Assembly (NCBI GenBank): GCA_023248545.1
Contig: JAHFEF010000006.1
Coordinates: forward strand, 27,103 to 91,102
Source: Myxococcales bacterium
Lineage (GTDB): Bacteria; Myxococcota; UBA727; JABDBI01
Direction: 5' to 3'
DNA: 64,000 nucleotides
The notes under the pieces are model-generated. The model saw nothing but the letters and a program-made list of their open reading frames with translations. It did no database searches and was not told where the DNA came from. Numbering within the stretch: the first letter of the stretch is position 1; every line of letters begins with the position of its first letter. The translations under genes and the position numbers were made by a program. This document shows positions 49,157 through 57,672 of this stretch, piece after piece.

Positions 49157-51340
49157 ATGTCTTTCGATCTTCAATCTGCCCTAGAGCATATCAGCCATCA
49201 GTTGCCTGCTCAGGGGCCGATCAAAGATTTTATTCATCATAATACGCTGCATGCGTTTCAGCATCTGCCATTTCATGAGGCACTCGCCGAGGCGAGTGCC
49301 TTTTATGGCGCCGCTTCCTACATGCCCATGGGGTTTTATGGCCAATCAGGCTTGTCCCCCATAGCCTTGGCGAAGGGGGGAGTGGAGCACCGTGAAAACA
49401 TCGACACCGCCGTCGCACCGATCTTAATTCGACTCACGTCTGGATTTTTAGATCAAGGCATCGCTGTCTCGCCGTTTCCAGAGGCAGATTGCGGTTTTTT
49501 CGAAGCACTCAACAAACTCGCTCACAATTCTTGGACACCGATTGCTTATTATGCAAACAAAAAACGCACACGGGAATGGTTTCGAAAATCTCCAGAACGG
49601 GTCTGCGAAGAAATCTTAAAACAACTGGTTGTTCAGGAAGACCTCTACGAACAATATATCACTGATACTCTGATGGCCCACCGCGGCTGGGCAGGTATGG
49701 TGAATGTTTTAGAACACCGCCCGACGGCGTTGTTGGTCCCAAGATCGATCAGGCTGGTCGAGTTCTTGGCATTAAAGCTCATATTAGAATCGGAGTATCT
49801 TCTGTTTTCTGGTTCTCCACCACCTGTTCCATCTTTGGTTCGACCATCGCAGGTCAGCCCAATTAAAAATATTCACGAAGCTTATGAGAATGCCTATTAT
49901 CACGAGATACTGTCCAAATTTAAAAACATAAAACCGGCCCAACAAGCCAAGCCTCATATTCAAGCTGTGTTTTGCATTGATGATCGAGAGTGTTCTTTTA
50001 GGCGGCACTTAGAACAGGCCGATCCTCATATTGAAACTTTTGCCTGTGCAGGCTTTTTTGGAATTGATTTTTTCTTTCAATCCATCAACGACGCGTCGCC
50101 AAAAAAACTCGCCCCAGCGCCCGTACAGCCCAAACACTTGGTCTTTGAACGTCCCCACGCGTTACATATTACCGAGTTTGAGAACCAGAGAAAAAAGACC
50201 CAAAGTAAAGCGCTTTGGCTGACTTCATGGCTTGGATTTGTTGCGAAAAATACGCTAAAAATCGACGTTCGGACCGAATTAGAACTCTATCGAGAAGACG
50301 ATTTACTCAATCAAGACACGAAACTCTATCATGGGTTTACATATGACGAGATGGCCGAGCGCGTATTCTCGGTCTTAAACAGCATGGGCCTCAATCACGA
50401 TTTTGCGCCGATAATTCTGATGATTGCGCATGGCTCAAGCAGCTTAAATAACCCGCATTTTGCAGCTTATGATTGCGGAGCCTGTTCTGGAAATCCAGGC
50501 GCTCCGAACGCTCGAGCTTTTGCAGCCATGGCAAATCTAGGCCCCGTGCGTGAGCGGGTCTACAAACTGGGTATTTCGATACCCAGCGGCACCCGGTTTA
50601 TGGGTGGATTTCATGACACTTGTACAGATTCTATCGATTTTTTTGATACCGAAGATCTGACTGCTGAACATGGCACTATTTTTTCAAATTTTCTCAATAC
50701 GCTAGAAGCCACCAAAAAACTCAATGCCAAAGAGCGTTGCATCAGATTTGCCGTGGTCGACCCAGATATCACCCCAGAGCAAGCACTCGCAGAAGTCCAG
50801 CATCGAGCAACTGTCCTATTTGAACCTCGTCCTGAGCTAGGCCATGTGAATAACGCCCTATGTATTGTTGGGCGCCGACAGCTTACCAAAAATCTATTTT
50901 TTGATCGCCGCGCTTTCTTAAATTCTTACGACCCAACACAAGATCCAACGGGCCAAATTCTAAACTCAATTTTAAACGCTGTTGTCCCTGTTTGCGGGGG
51001 GATTAATCTAGAATATTATTTCTCTCGCGTAGATAATGCGGTTTATGGCTGCGGCACGAAGCTCTCTCACAATGTCTGTTCTCTGTTAGGCGTATATAAC
51101 GGCATTGACGATGATCTTCGAACCGGACTGCCCGTCCAAATGATCGAAATCCATGAACCCATCAGGCTGTTAATCATCATCGAGCAAACACCCGAAATAG
51201 TTTTGAACGTGATTCAAAATAACAAACCTATTTTTGAATGGATCGAGAACGAGTGGGTCAAATTGGCCTGTGTTGCTCCCGATTCGAATAACATCACTTT
51301 CTATCAACCGACCCGAGGCTTCGTGGATTACACACTATGA
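49157..51340 (+). CDS. dabA: DabA inorganic-carbon pump subunit (DUF2309, beta-carbonic-anhydrase-like)
   Basis: 727 residues. Predicted zinc ligands sit as in characterised DabA: Cys273 and Asp275 in FCIDDREC, His425 in IAHGSSS and Cys440 in DCGACSG. The His-to-Cys spacing of 15 equals that of DabA2 from Halothiobacillus. DabA converts CO2 to bicarbonate at the inner face of the membrane, driven by the DabB cation channel. A palindromic element lies in the coding sequence at 49355-49381 (SPIALAKGG), and a strong hairpin with TTTT lies at 49279-49304. Two bases separate it from the SulP gene. Confidence 0.9.
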   Translation: MSFDLQSALEHISHQLPAQGPIKDFIHHNTLHAFQHLPFHEALAEASAFYGAASYMPMGFYGQSGLSPIALAKGGVEHRENIDTAVAPILIRLTSGFLDQGIAVSPFPEADCGFFEALNKLAHNSWTPIAYYANKKRTREWFRKSPERVCEEILKQLVVQEDLYEQYITDTLMAHRGWAGMVNVLEHRPTALLVPRSIRLVEFLALKLILESEYLLFSGSPPPVPSLVRPSQVSPIKNIHEAYENAYYHEILSKFKNIKPAQQAKPHIQAVFCIDDRECSFRRHLEQADPHIETFACAGFFGIDFFFQSINDASPKKLAPAPVQPKHLVFERPHALHITEFENQRKKTQSKALWLTSWLGFVAKNTLKIDVRTELELYREDDLLNQDTKLYHGFTYDEMAERVFSVLNSMGLNHDFAPIILMIAHGSSSLNNPHFAAYDCGACSGNPGAPNARAFAAMANLGPVRERVYKLGISIPSGTRFMGGFHDTCTDSIDFFDTEDLTAEHGTIFSNFLNTLEATKKLNAKERCIRFAVVDPDITPEQALAEVQHRATVLFEPRPELGHVNNALCIVGRRQLTKNLFFDRRAFLNSYDPTQDPTGQILNSILNAVVPVCGGINLEYYFSRVDNAVYGCGTKLSHNVCSLLGVYNGIDDDLRTGLPVQMIEIHEPIRLLIIIEQTPEIVLNVIQNNKPIFEWIENEWVKLACVAPDSNNITFYQPTRGFVDYTL
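49279..49304 (+). other. Perfect 10-bp-stem hairpin plus TTTT inside dabA
   Basis: GGCACTCGCC and GGCGAGTGCC are separated by GA and followed by TTTT. It has the shape of an intrinsic terminator but lies 123 bases into dabA. It may attenuate dabAB or simply be a coincidence of Ala-rich coding. Confidence 0.5.
49355..49381 (-). repeat. Palindromic element, copy inside dabA
   Basis: Stem TCCCCC/GGGGGA around a 14-base loop. Read on the minus strand the loop is TTCGCCAAGGCTAT, close to TACGCCAAGGCTTC in rnpB. The insert adds LSPIALAKGG to a variable part of the protein without breaking the frame. Confidence 0.55.
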
Positions 51341-53160
51341 TTCACTGCTTTCTACTCCTCACGCTCTTTATACCCGCTTTGTCCTCTATTATTTTAGCCA
51401 CCAGCGCCCCGAACGAACACGCTATTTCTCGATTCGCCCAAACAAGCTTTCTATTGTACTTAGTCACTGCGCTTGTGACGTCGGCATTTTGGCTCTTTCA
51501 AGATAGCCAGACTTATTTATACTCAATTACGTCTCTGCTGACTTTCAAACTTGACCTACCCGGCTTGGTCTACCTCTGCACAACTGCGTTCATCACAAAT
51601 ATTATTTTGTTTTACTGCCGGCGGTATTTACATCGAGATCCAGGCTATCAGCGATTTTTTATGATTATCTCGATGTTCGTTGCAGGCCTGACGGTCGTTA
51701 TCTTTGCAGGCAACTTCGAGCTTATTTTTGCTGGCTGGGAAGTGGTTGGCCTATCATCTTATTTGCTGATTGGTTTTTACTGGCATAGGCCACAAGCCGC
51801 ACTGAACGCCAGTCGCGCATATTATATCTATCGTATTTGCGATCTAGGTCTCTTGGCAGCGGCGTTTATTTCGCACCTAGAGCCCAGCTTCAACCAACAA
51901 TGGGCGTTAAGCCTCATGATTTTGCTGGCTGTGATTGGCAAGTCAGCGCAATTCCCCGTTTCGTACTGGCTACCCCGAGCGATGGAAGGACCAACACCCT
52001 CGAGTGCGATCTTCTATGGCGCGCTTTCGATCCATGCCGGTGTATTTTTGCTCATGAGAACTTTTGATACTTGGTTTTATACTCCTGGGTTTTCTTGGGT
52101 CGTGGGCAGTTTGGGGCTCATCACAGCATTATTGGCGACGCTGTTTGGACGCGTCCAGGCCAATATCAAAGGCCAAATTGGCTACGCGTCCATTACCCAG
52201 GTAGGCATCATGTTGATCGAACTGGCTTGCGGATTTCCGACGCTGGCACTGATTCATATGACAGGCAACGCTTGCTTGCGGTGTTTCCAATTATTGGTCT
52301 CACCCTCTGTGGTCGCGCAGCAATTACAAATCCACGGGGCATTGCTGGGCGAGAGAGTTAAACCCATATTCGCAATTCATGACCGTCTCAACCATCGAAT
52401 TCGCGATACGCTGTATTTAATTGCCATCAATGAAGCCTATCTCCAAAGCTTTCTGAAAGCCTTTTTGGTCCGACCTGTGAATGCTTTGGCAAACCGGGTG
52501 AATCAAATTGAACGTCGCGCGATGAGTGCGTGGGTTATTGCACCGGCATTGCTAGGTTCTGCTTTTCTTCTAGCGCCGCTGTCTTATCTGTTTTTGGGCC
52601 TCAGCCTGTTTGCAGCATTTACAGCCTTAGGCGAGAGCAAGTCGCCATTTCGGGTCTTCAACGCAGCGACCTTAAGCAATCTATTTGTAGCAAGCGCCAT
52701 TTGGTTTGAGCACCGGGACACGGCATTTTTCAGCCTGCTTTATATGGCTGGTCTTGGTGTGGCGTGGCTGCTCGCGCTGGATGCCCTACGGGTAATCTCT
52801 AAAAAACAAGTATTTGAATCCGTCATACACTTTTCTGGGCTATTTGGGCAATATCCCTTGGCAAGCGTCGCCGTTCTCGTCGGGATACTCGGCATCATTG
52901 GGTTTCCGTTGTCGAGCACGTTTTGGTTCGAGGATCACTTGTTGGAGCATGCGTTGGCATCGGGTTGGATATTTGTCGCTGTGTTTGCGGGTGTATTTGC
53001 ACTGAATGGCATCACATTAATTCGGCTTTATTCACACTTGTTTTGGGGAAAACGAGAGCATGAACCTGCTGATACTTCGCATGATTTTTCGAGCGCAGGG
53101 GTATTCGCTCGAATTGCTGTGTTCATGATTGCAAACGGAGTTCAACTCTGGCTCTTGTAA
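51337..53160 (+). CDS. dabB: DabB proton-conducting membrane subunit (NuoL-like)
   Basis: 607 residues, a NuoL/MrpA-type antiporter-like membrane protein with about 14 helices. Key charged residues are in the AGWEVVGLSSYLLIGFYW and IGKSAQFPVSYWLPRAMEGPTPSSA blocks, given here as short motifs. In DAB systems DabB supplies the cation gradient for DabA. The start overlaps the dabA stop by four bases. It ends 37 bases before tRNA-Ser. Confidence 0.88.
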   Translation: MIHCFLLLTLFIPALSSIILATSAPNEHAISRFAQTSFLLYLVTALVTSAFWLFQDSQTYLYSITSLLTFKLDLPGLVYLCTTAFITNIILFYCRRYLHRDPGYQRFFMIISMFVAGLTVVIFAGNFELIFAGWEVVGLSSYLLIGFYWHRPQAALNASRAYYIYRICDLGLLAAAFISHLEPSFNQQWALSLMILLAVIGKSAQFPVSYWLPRAMEGPTPSSAIFYGALSIHAGVFLLMRTFDTWFYTPGFSWVVGSLGLITALLATLFGRVQANIKGQIGYASITQVGIMLIELACGFPTLALIHMTGNACLRCFQLLVSPSVVAQQLQIHGALLGERVKPIFAIHDRLNHRIRDTLYLIAINEAYLQSFLKAFLVRPVNALANRVNQIERRAMSAWVIAPALLGSAFLLAPLSYLFLGLSLFAAFTALGESKSPFRVFNAATLSNLFVASAIWFEHRDTAFFSLLYMAGLGVAWLLALDALRVISKKQVFESVIHFSGLFGQYPLASVAVLVGILGIIGFPLSSTFWFEDHLLEHALASGWIFVAVFAGVFALNGITLIRLYSHLFWGKREHEPADTSHDFSSAGVFARIAVFMIANGVQLWLL

Positions 53161-53197
53161 TTTCGGTCAAAAACAGGCAAACACAGACGCACCCTGT

Positions 53198-53287
53198 GGA
53201 GGGGTGGCCGAGCGGTTTAAGGCACTGGACTTGAAATCCAGCGTAGGGGCAACTCTACCGTGAGTTCGAATCTCACCTCCTCCGCCA
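53198..53287 (+). tRNA. tRNA-Ser (anticodon TGA)
   Basis: 90-nt cloverleaf: acceptor stem GGAGGGG with CTCCTCC, anticodon stem CTGGA/TCCAG with loop CTTGAAA (anticodon TGA), a long variable arm and a TTCGAAT T-loop. The CCA end is encoded, and its bases are also the first arm of the palindromic element at 53285-53310. A 37-base internal piece of this tRNA recurs at 56182-56218. Confidence 0.97.
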
Positions 53288-53310
53288 CCCTACGCTAAAG
53301 CTTCGGGTGG
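53285..53310 (+). repeat. Palindromic element at the tRNA-Ser CCA end
   Basis: CCACCC/GGGTGG around TACGCTAAAGCTTC. The CCA of the tRNA is the start of the stem. Same loop plan as in rnpB, with compensating stem changes. Confidence 0.6.
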
Positions 53311-53331
53311 CAAGCCACTGGAAACCAAATC

Positions 53332-53421
53332 GGCAGAGTTTACCTACCGAAGCACATCGTGCGTAGGTAGGCAGTCTTTAGAAATCCGCCTGGAATACGG
53401 GCTCTGCCTTCCCCGTTTTTT
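53332..53421 (+). terminator. Structured region downstream of tRNA-Ser, likely terminator
   Basis: GGCAGAG (53332-53338) pairs with CTCTGCC (53402-53408), followed by TTCCCCG and six T. Inside lies another palindromic element (53343-53371): stem CCTACC/GGTAGG. Read on the minus strand, its loop starts TACGC and ends GCTTC. It would end the dab/tRNA transcript. Confidence 0.5.
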
Positions 53422-53426
53422 CCACC

Positions 53427-53672
53427 ATGTGGTATGTTTATTTTCTCGAATTATCTAACCAGGACATCTATGTTGGCTATACCCGAGATTTGAAACAGCG
53501 TTTTAAGACCCATAATGATGGTGAAGTTCAAGCAACCAAAAGTTTTCTTCCTGCGAAATTAAAAAGCTATGTCTCTGTGGATCATCGACATACAGCGCTT
53601 AACTTGGAAAAATATTTCAAATCCGGCTCTGGGAAAGCATTCGCTTTTAAGCGATTTTTAGATAGAAGCTAA
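53427..53672 (+). CDS. GIY-YIG domain protein
   Basis: 81 residues, a stand-alone GIY-YIG domain (UPF0213/YhbQ-like). WYVYFLELSNQDIYVGYTRDL carries both halves of the GIY-YIG motif, and the conserved Glu is in LEKYFKSGSG. Small proteins of this type are putative nucleases, often of unknown role. The gene begins right after the structured region following tRNA-Ser and starts the 3-kb segment ended by the tRNA fragment. Confidence 0.85.
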   Translation: MWYVYFLELSNQDIYVGYTRDLKQRFKTHNDGEVQATKSFLPAKLKSYVSVDHRHTALNLEKYFKSGSGKAFAFKRFLDRS

Positions 53673-53741
53673 TCTGGTCGGCCTACTTTTTCCAACCCAT
53701 GGTGTCCTTGAAAATTTAGTTATTTATGTTAATTAGCACCA

Positions 53742-55211
53742 GTGAAAAAAGTTTCAGGTTATTTCTTTCTATTTCAATTTCTTCTCATTTCGCATGCCTG
53801 CAATTCAGAATCAAAGCAAATTTCCGAACAGAATAACCCAAGCAAAAAGGAAAACCTAGATCGATTTGGTAACTTCCAAGGTTGGCCGGAACGCGCCAAG
53901 ATGAGAAGAGTAGGGGAATCTTTTATTGAAGAAGTAAAAACTGTTCAACAGGACCATGAAGGAAATACTTGGATTCTTCGCCGTTCGACAGCAGAAGATT
54001 CCAATGGTTTTTCAAAGCATTTTATTGAGAAGTTTAATCCACAAGGGGTACTAATCTTAAGCCTACAGGAGCCCTCCGGCACCCATTTCAACGCTTTTAC
54101 CATTCATCCAAGCGGCGAACTTACGATCGCTGAGACGAGAAAAATCGACACGACAGAAGAATATGGAAAAATCTTTCATATTTGGTTTAAGCGACTTAAA
54201 CACGACGGCACGTTAATCACAGAAGTGCCATTGCGAGACGCTGGCTCTGACGAAGAACAGCTCTACTATATGTTCGATTGGGACAAAAAGTATTCCGATA
54301 TTGTATCGGTCGAAACAATTCCTCACGTGGTTGATTCTGAAGACAAGATACGTACCTATGCTACGAACGAAGAGTTGCTTTCGTCAGTTGGCGAAGAGGC
54401 TATATTTTTGGCATATACCCATTCCGTAAAGCTATATCGGTTAAAGAAGGACCTTCAAATCGCCTGGAACAAGCAAGTAATGCCTCATCACAACTTGATA
54501 CTGATGGGTCATTTGGAAGCAAAGCTTGCAGTTGATGAGACGGGAAATGCGTATGTTGCTTTCCCTTCAATATATGAACAGATTAAAGCCTGGAAAACCC
54601 ACTTTAAGAAAAATATGGATGGGCTGGACATTCCAAAAGGCATTCTTATAGTGGAGCTGAATACGGCGGGGGAACTTCAAAACTACCGACTATTCCATCA
54701 AGAAAACCCACTCTCTGTAGCCGGATTTTTTGTGCAGAATGACGTTATAACATTGGGCGCTACTCTGAAGGTTCTGGGAAAATTAGCAAAGCACAACAAC
54801 ACGCATGAACGAGACCTGCTTTTTTTCAGAGCCCAATTTAGTACTGGTGAATTCTATGTTCATAAAATAATCGACATCCAACGGGATGATTACGCCCATG
54901 ATTTCAAAATAGACGGACACGGAAATGGTATATTTGTCGGCTCGAACAACTTTGTTCAAGTGGATAGCGGGAGTTTTGTGGAATATGGACAGGGATTTGC
55001 TCTTTTTGTCGACAAAGAGGGCAACAAACTTGATTACGTCTCTCTACCAGGTCCCCGCCATACACGCATCAATAGTTTTGATTTTAGGAAATCTCAATCA
55101 GAACGAAGCGGAATAGTGTTCGGCGGACGATACGATGCCCCCATCACACATACGGCCGACGAAGACAAATCTCTAAACTACCAAAAAGGACTCCTAGGGG
55201 TCCTGGAATAA
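53742..55211 (+). CDS. Predicted lipoprotein, beta-propeller-like, unknown
   Basis: 489 residues with a GTG start. The signal peptide ends in LISHAC, a lipobox, so the protein is probably anchored by a lipid at Cys20. The rest shows repeated beta-strand blocks with GN and DG turns (DHEGNTWILRRS, DETGNAYVAFPS, DGHGNGIFVGSN), as in beta-propeller repeats. Function unknown. It is the main gene of the segment between tRNA-Ser and its partial copy, which suggests acquisition. Confidence 0.65.
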   Translation: MKKVSGYFFLFQFLLISHACNSESKQISEQNNPSKKENLDRFGNFQGWPERAKMRRVGESFIEEVKTVQQDHEGNTWILRRSTAEDSNGFSKHFIEKFNPQGVLILSLQEPSGTHFNAFTIHPSGELTIAETRKIDTTEEYGKIFHIWFKRLKHDGTLITEVPLRDAGSDEEQLYYMFDWDKKYSDIVSVETIPHVVDSEDKIRTYATNEELLSSVGEEAIFLAYTHSVKLYRLKKDLQIAWNKQVMPHHNLILMGHLEAKLAVDETGNAYVAFPSIYEQIKAWKTHFKKNMDGLDIPKGILIVELNTAGELQNYRLFHQENPLSVAGFFVQNDVITLGATLKVLGKLAKHNNTHERDLLFFRAQFSTGEFYVHKIIDIQRDDYAHDFKIDGHGNGIFVGSNNFVQVDSGSFVEYGQGFALFVDKEGNKLDYVSLPGPRHTRINSFDFRKSQSERSGIVFGGRYDAPITHTADEDKSLNYQKGLLGVLE

Positions 55212-55423
55212 ATCGACCCGACCCTTGTAGCTAATCATTGCTTAGCTCTTCCTCATACACAGCTATCGCATTACTGGCCTGGGCCTTCAAAGATGGAAAA
55301 ATGGCGTCAGATACAAGACACCCAATACCAGTACTTTTCAGAATGGTTTCTCGTCGACATGTTGGATTTTCTTGGCTCTCAAAGCAGTGGTACTGGGCGT
55401 CTGACTCTGTTTCTGTTTCAGAT
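55212..55423. other. Gap with no supported gene
   Basis: Two overlapping frames (for example one beginning MEKWRQIQDTQYQYF at 55293) run through this stretch, but neither has a clear ribosome site or family resemblance. It may be a decayed gene. Confidence 0.3.
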
Positions 55424-55738
55424 TTATGCTCCTGCTAGTGCCGACCCAAGTTGTCGCGGTGTGCACCCCATAGCAAACAAGGCATGAACAATCAGGTCCA
55501 GAGAAACCGATGGGTCGCCCGCTTCCATTTTGGCTACCCTAGATTGGCTAGAATGGATTTTTTTAGCCAAGCTGAGCTGTGTGAAATGAGATTTCTTGCG
55601 TTGTTCAGAAAGCGTTTTTGCCAACGCAAGTTTAACTTCAACATAAGCTGTTTCTTCGTTGGTCAGCTGGAGAAATTCTTGAACAGAACCCAGTTTGAAA
55701 CCAGCTTTTTCCAGTCGTTCTCGTTTTTCTTTATTCAT
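55424..55738 (-). CDS. HigA-type XRE antitoxin
   Basis: 104 residues from ATG 55738. A helix-turn-helix domain (LSLAKKIHSSQSRVAKMEAGDPSVSLDLIVHALFAMG, cited as blocks) follows an N-terminal helical region. It is the second gene of a toxin-first pair, as in HigBA modules, and overlaps the toxin gene. It probably represses the promoter at 56100-56128 together with the toxin. An ATG two codons upstream is equally possible. Confidence 0.8.
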   Translation of the reverse strand: MNKEKRERLEKAGFKLGSVQEFLQLTNEETAYVEVKLALAKTLSEQRKKSHFTQLSLAKKIHSSQSRVAKMEAGDPSVSLDLIVHALFAMGCTPRQLGSALAGA

Positions 55739-56090
55739 TGTCATCTCCTGCGGCAAGCTCGTATAGTCTGAATCGTCTTTTGCAAATATTGATCGTATTG
55801 AGTGGAGTTTTTGTCGTCTTTTTATCCAAAACATCGCCAATCACAATTGCATCTTTTGTGATTTTATAAATTATTCTCCAGATCTTATTCATCTCTACAT
55901 CCTCAATCCTAAGTTCATGGCATCCAGGGCCAATCGACGGCATTGGGCGTGAATCTGGCATCACTATTTTCTCGCCCTTTTGAAGCCTTCGCAGAAGTCC
56001 ACCTGCATAAATCCTGGCTTCTCGAGAAAAAGGAGGCGTTTTTACCTCATTAGTTAGCCAAGCAAGCGGTTTATCTTCTCTCAATGCCAT
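55731..56090 (-). CDS. HigB/Gp49-like toxin
   Basis: About 119 residues of the phage-derived Gp49-like (DUF891) RelE-fold family. Blocks are PLAWLTNEVKTPPFSREARIYAGGLLRRLQKGE at the N-terminus, then PMPSIGPGCHELRI, then WRIIYKI. Members usually cleave mRNA on the ribosome. I start at ATG 56090. The frame opens at 56120, but that upstream ATG lies between the -35 and -10 boxes of the likely promoter. The toxin comes first and the antitoxin overlaps its end. Confidence 0.8.
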   Translation of the reverse strand: MALREDKPLAWLTNEVKTPPFSREARIYAGGLLRRLQKGEKIVMPDSRPMPSIGPGCHELRIEDVEMNKIWRIIYKITKDAIVIGDVLDKKTTKTPLNTINICKRRFRLYELAAGDDNE

Positions 56091-56099
56091 CCTATTTTC

Positions 56100-56128
56100 A
56101 GAATATGTCAATTTTGACATTATGTCAA
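56100..56128 (-). promoter_or_regulatory. Promoter and operator of the HigBA module
   Basis: On the minus strand TTGACA (56123-56128) and TATTCT (56100-56105) are 17 bases apart, a near-ideal promoter. Between them alternate TTGACA and TGTCAA half-sites form overlapping palindromes, a likely repressor site. The predicted transcript start is only a few bases before ATG 56090. Confidence 0.6.
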
Positions 56129-56181
56129 CTGTTATTCATAAAGCTAAAACTGTAGGAACTTGCAGAGGTAGATAATCCTTA

Positions 56182-56218
56182 AGCGGTTTAAGGCACTGGA
56201 CTTGAAATCCAGCGTAGG
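56182..56218 (+). repeat. 37-bp fragment of tRNA-Ser
   Basis: Identical to 53211-53247, the D-loop to variable-arm part of tRNA-Ser including the whole anticodon arm. It is not a tRNA gene. Together with the intact tRNA it brackets a 3-kb segment, as an attachment-site duplication would. Confidence 0.8.
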
Positions 56219-56399
56219 AGTGCGCCTTCTTATTGACAATCTCCAATCCTTCGGTATCCTGATCACCTATGCGAGGCATTTTGCGCACATCATTGCTCAA
56301 TGCTAGGCTGCTCCTCCTCGGCGGCCACACCGCCAATTACTAAACGCTTCCTCACAATTTATTCTCGTTTTCAAGCTTAGTAACCCTAGGAGAGTTTTC

Positions 56400-57593
56400 A
56401 TGTTTTCAAATAAGTCTGCCGCATGGATCATGTGGTTTATTGGTTCAATTTTTTACGCGTATCAATATGTTTTGCGTGTCATGCCTAATATTATGATGCA
56501 AGATATCATGCTCAAATATCAAATCAATGCGGCGGTATTTGGGCAGTTTTCAGGCGTCTACTATATTGGCTATGCCCTGGTTCATATTCCGGTTGGAATT
56601 TTACTCGACCGTTTCGGGCCCAAAAAAATCATGCCCATTTTTATGATTCTAACGGTCATTGGAATGGCGCCATTGGTATTCAGCGATTTTTGGCTTTACC
56701 CAATTATAGGCCGAACCCTAATTGGGATTGGGTCATCCTCGGCAATTTTAGGTGTGTTTAAAATTATCCGAATGTCTTTTAGTGAAGAGAAATTCGCCTG
56801 GATGTTGAGTTTGTCGGTAACGATTGGTTTGTTGGGAGCTATTTATGGGGGTGCTCCGGTCCAATATCTGCATCAGTACTTTGGCTTTGAACAAGTAGTT
56901 ATTTTTGCCATGATGACTGGGCTATTTTTGAGTGCTATCACGTTTTGGGTCCTGCCAAAATATGAAGCTAACCAACATCCCCAGGGCATGATACAGGAAA
57001 TCCGGACAGTTTTTGGCAATGCCAAAGTGATTGGAATTTGTATTCTGGCGGGCCTGATGGTGGGGCCGTTAGAAGGCTTCGCCGACGTTTGGGGAACAAC
57101 GTTCTTGAAAACCGTCTACGGAATCGATGCAACTGTTGCGGCAGGTTTGCCATCGATGATGTATTTCGGGATGATGTTTGGTGGGCCAGCTTTAAGCTTT
57201 ATCGCAGAAAAGACAAAAGGTTATTTAAGTGTTGTGTTTGCTTGTGCTGTGGTGATGGCCTTGGCTTTTGTTGTCTTGTTGACCACTGCGATGAGCACCG
57301 CTGCTTTGTCAGTGCTATTCTTTGTTGTCGGTATGCTGTGCGCTTACCAGATACTGGCCATCGCATATGCTGCTACTTGTGTTCCCAAGCAAGTTGCTGG
57401 ACTAACCAGCGCGGTGGCCAACATGATTATCATGCTCTTTGGTTATGTTTTTCACGCTGTGATGGGAAAAATTATTGATGTGTTTGCAATGACACCAGAG
57501 GGCTTTATTTTTGGCATCGGTGTCATACCCACAGCACTGGCAATGGCGGCAGTGGGATTTGGTTGGATGATAGTTAGGCAAAAGCGCTCATAG
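56400..57593 (+). CDS. MFS transporter
   Basis: 397 residues, 12 predicted helices. The MFS A-motif region is GILLDRFGPKK after helix 2, and YAYQYVLRVMPN in helix 1 resembles a carrier group frequent in intracellular bacteria such as Legionella, Coxiella and Rickettsia. The substrate is unknown; amino acids, nucleosides or osmolytes are possible. AGGAGA precedes the ATG. It stands just beyond the tRNA-Ser fragment. Confidence 0.85.
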   Translation: MFSNKSAAWIMWFIGSIFYAYQYVLRVMPNIMMQDIMLKYQINAAVFGQFSGVYYIGYALVHIPVGILLDRFGPKKIMPIFMILTVIGMAPLVFSDFWLYPIIGRTLIGIGSSSAILGVFKIIRMSFSEEKFAWMLSLSVTIGLLGAIYGGAPVQYLHQYFGFEQVVIFAMMTGLFLSAITFWVLPKYEANQHPQGMIQEIRTVFGNAKVIGICILAGLMVGPLEGFADVWGTTFLKTVYGIDATVAAGLPSMMYFGMMFGGPALSFIAEKTKGYLSVVFACAVVMALAFVVLLTTAMSTAALSVLFFVVGMLCAYQILAIAYAATCVPKQVAGLTSAVANMIIMLFGYVFHAVMGKIIDVFAMTPEGFIFGIGVIPTALAMAAVGFGWMIVRQKRS

Positions 57594-57627
57594 TGTCCAA
57601 ATTAGAGATGTGATCAAGAGTCAGCCC

Positions 57628-57655
57628 TTGCAATGGTGCGATTTTTCTGTATTAT
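57628..57655 (+). promoter_or_regulatory. Putative promoter of the 57.7-kb gene
   Basis: TTGCAA (57628-57633) and TATTAT (57650-57655) with 16 bases between, followed by AGAGG before the ATG at 57673. Confidence 0.5.
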
Positions 57656-57672
57656 GCGTTTAGAGGTGTTTT

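Noticed and set aside
56136..56336. Minus-strand frame across the tRNA-Ser fragment
   Set aside because: It runs through tRNA-derived sequence and shows no family features.
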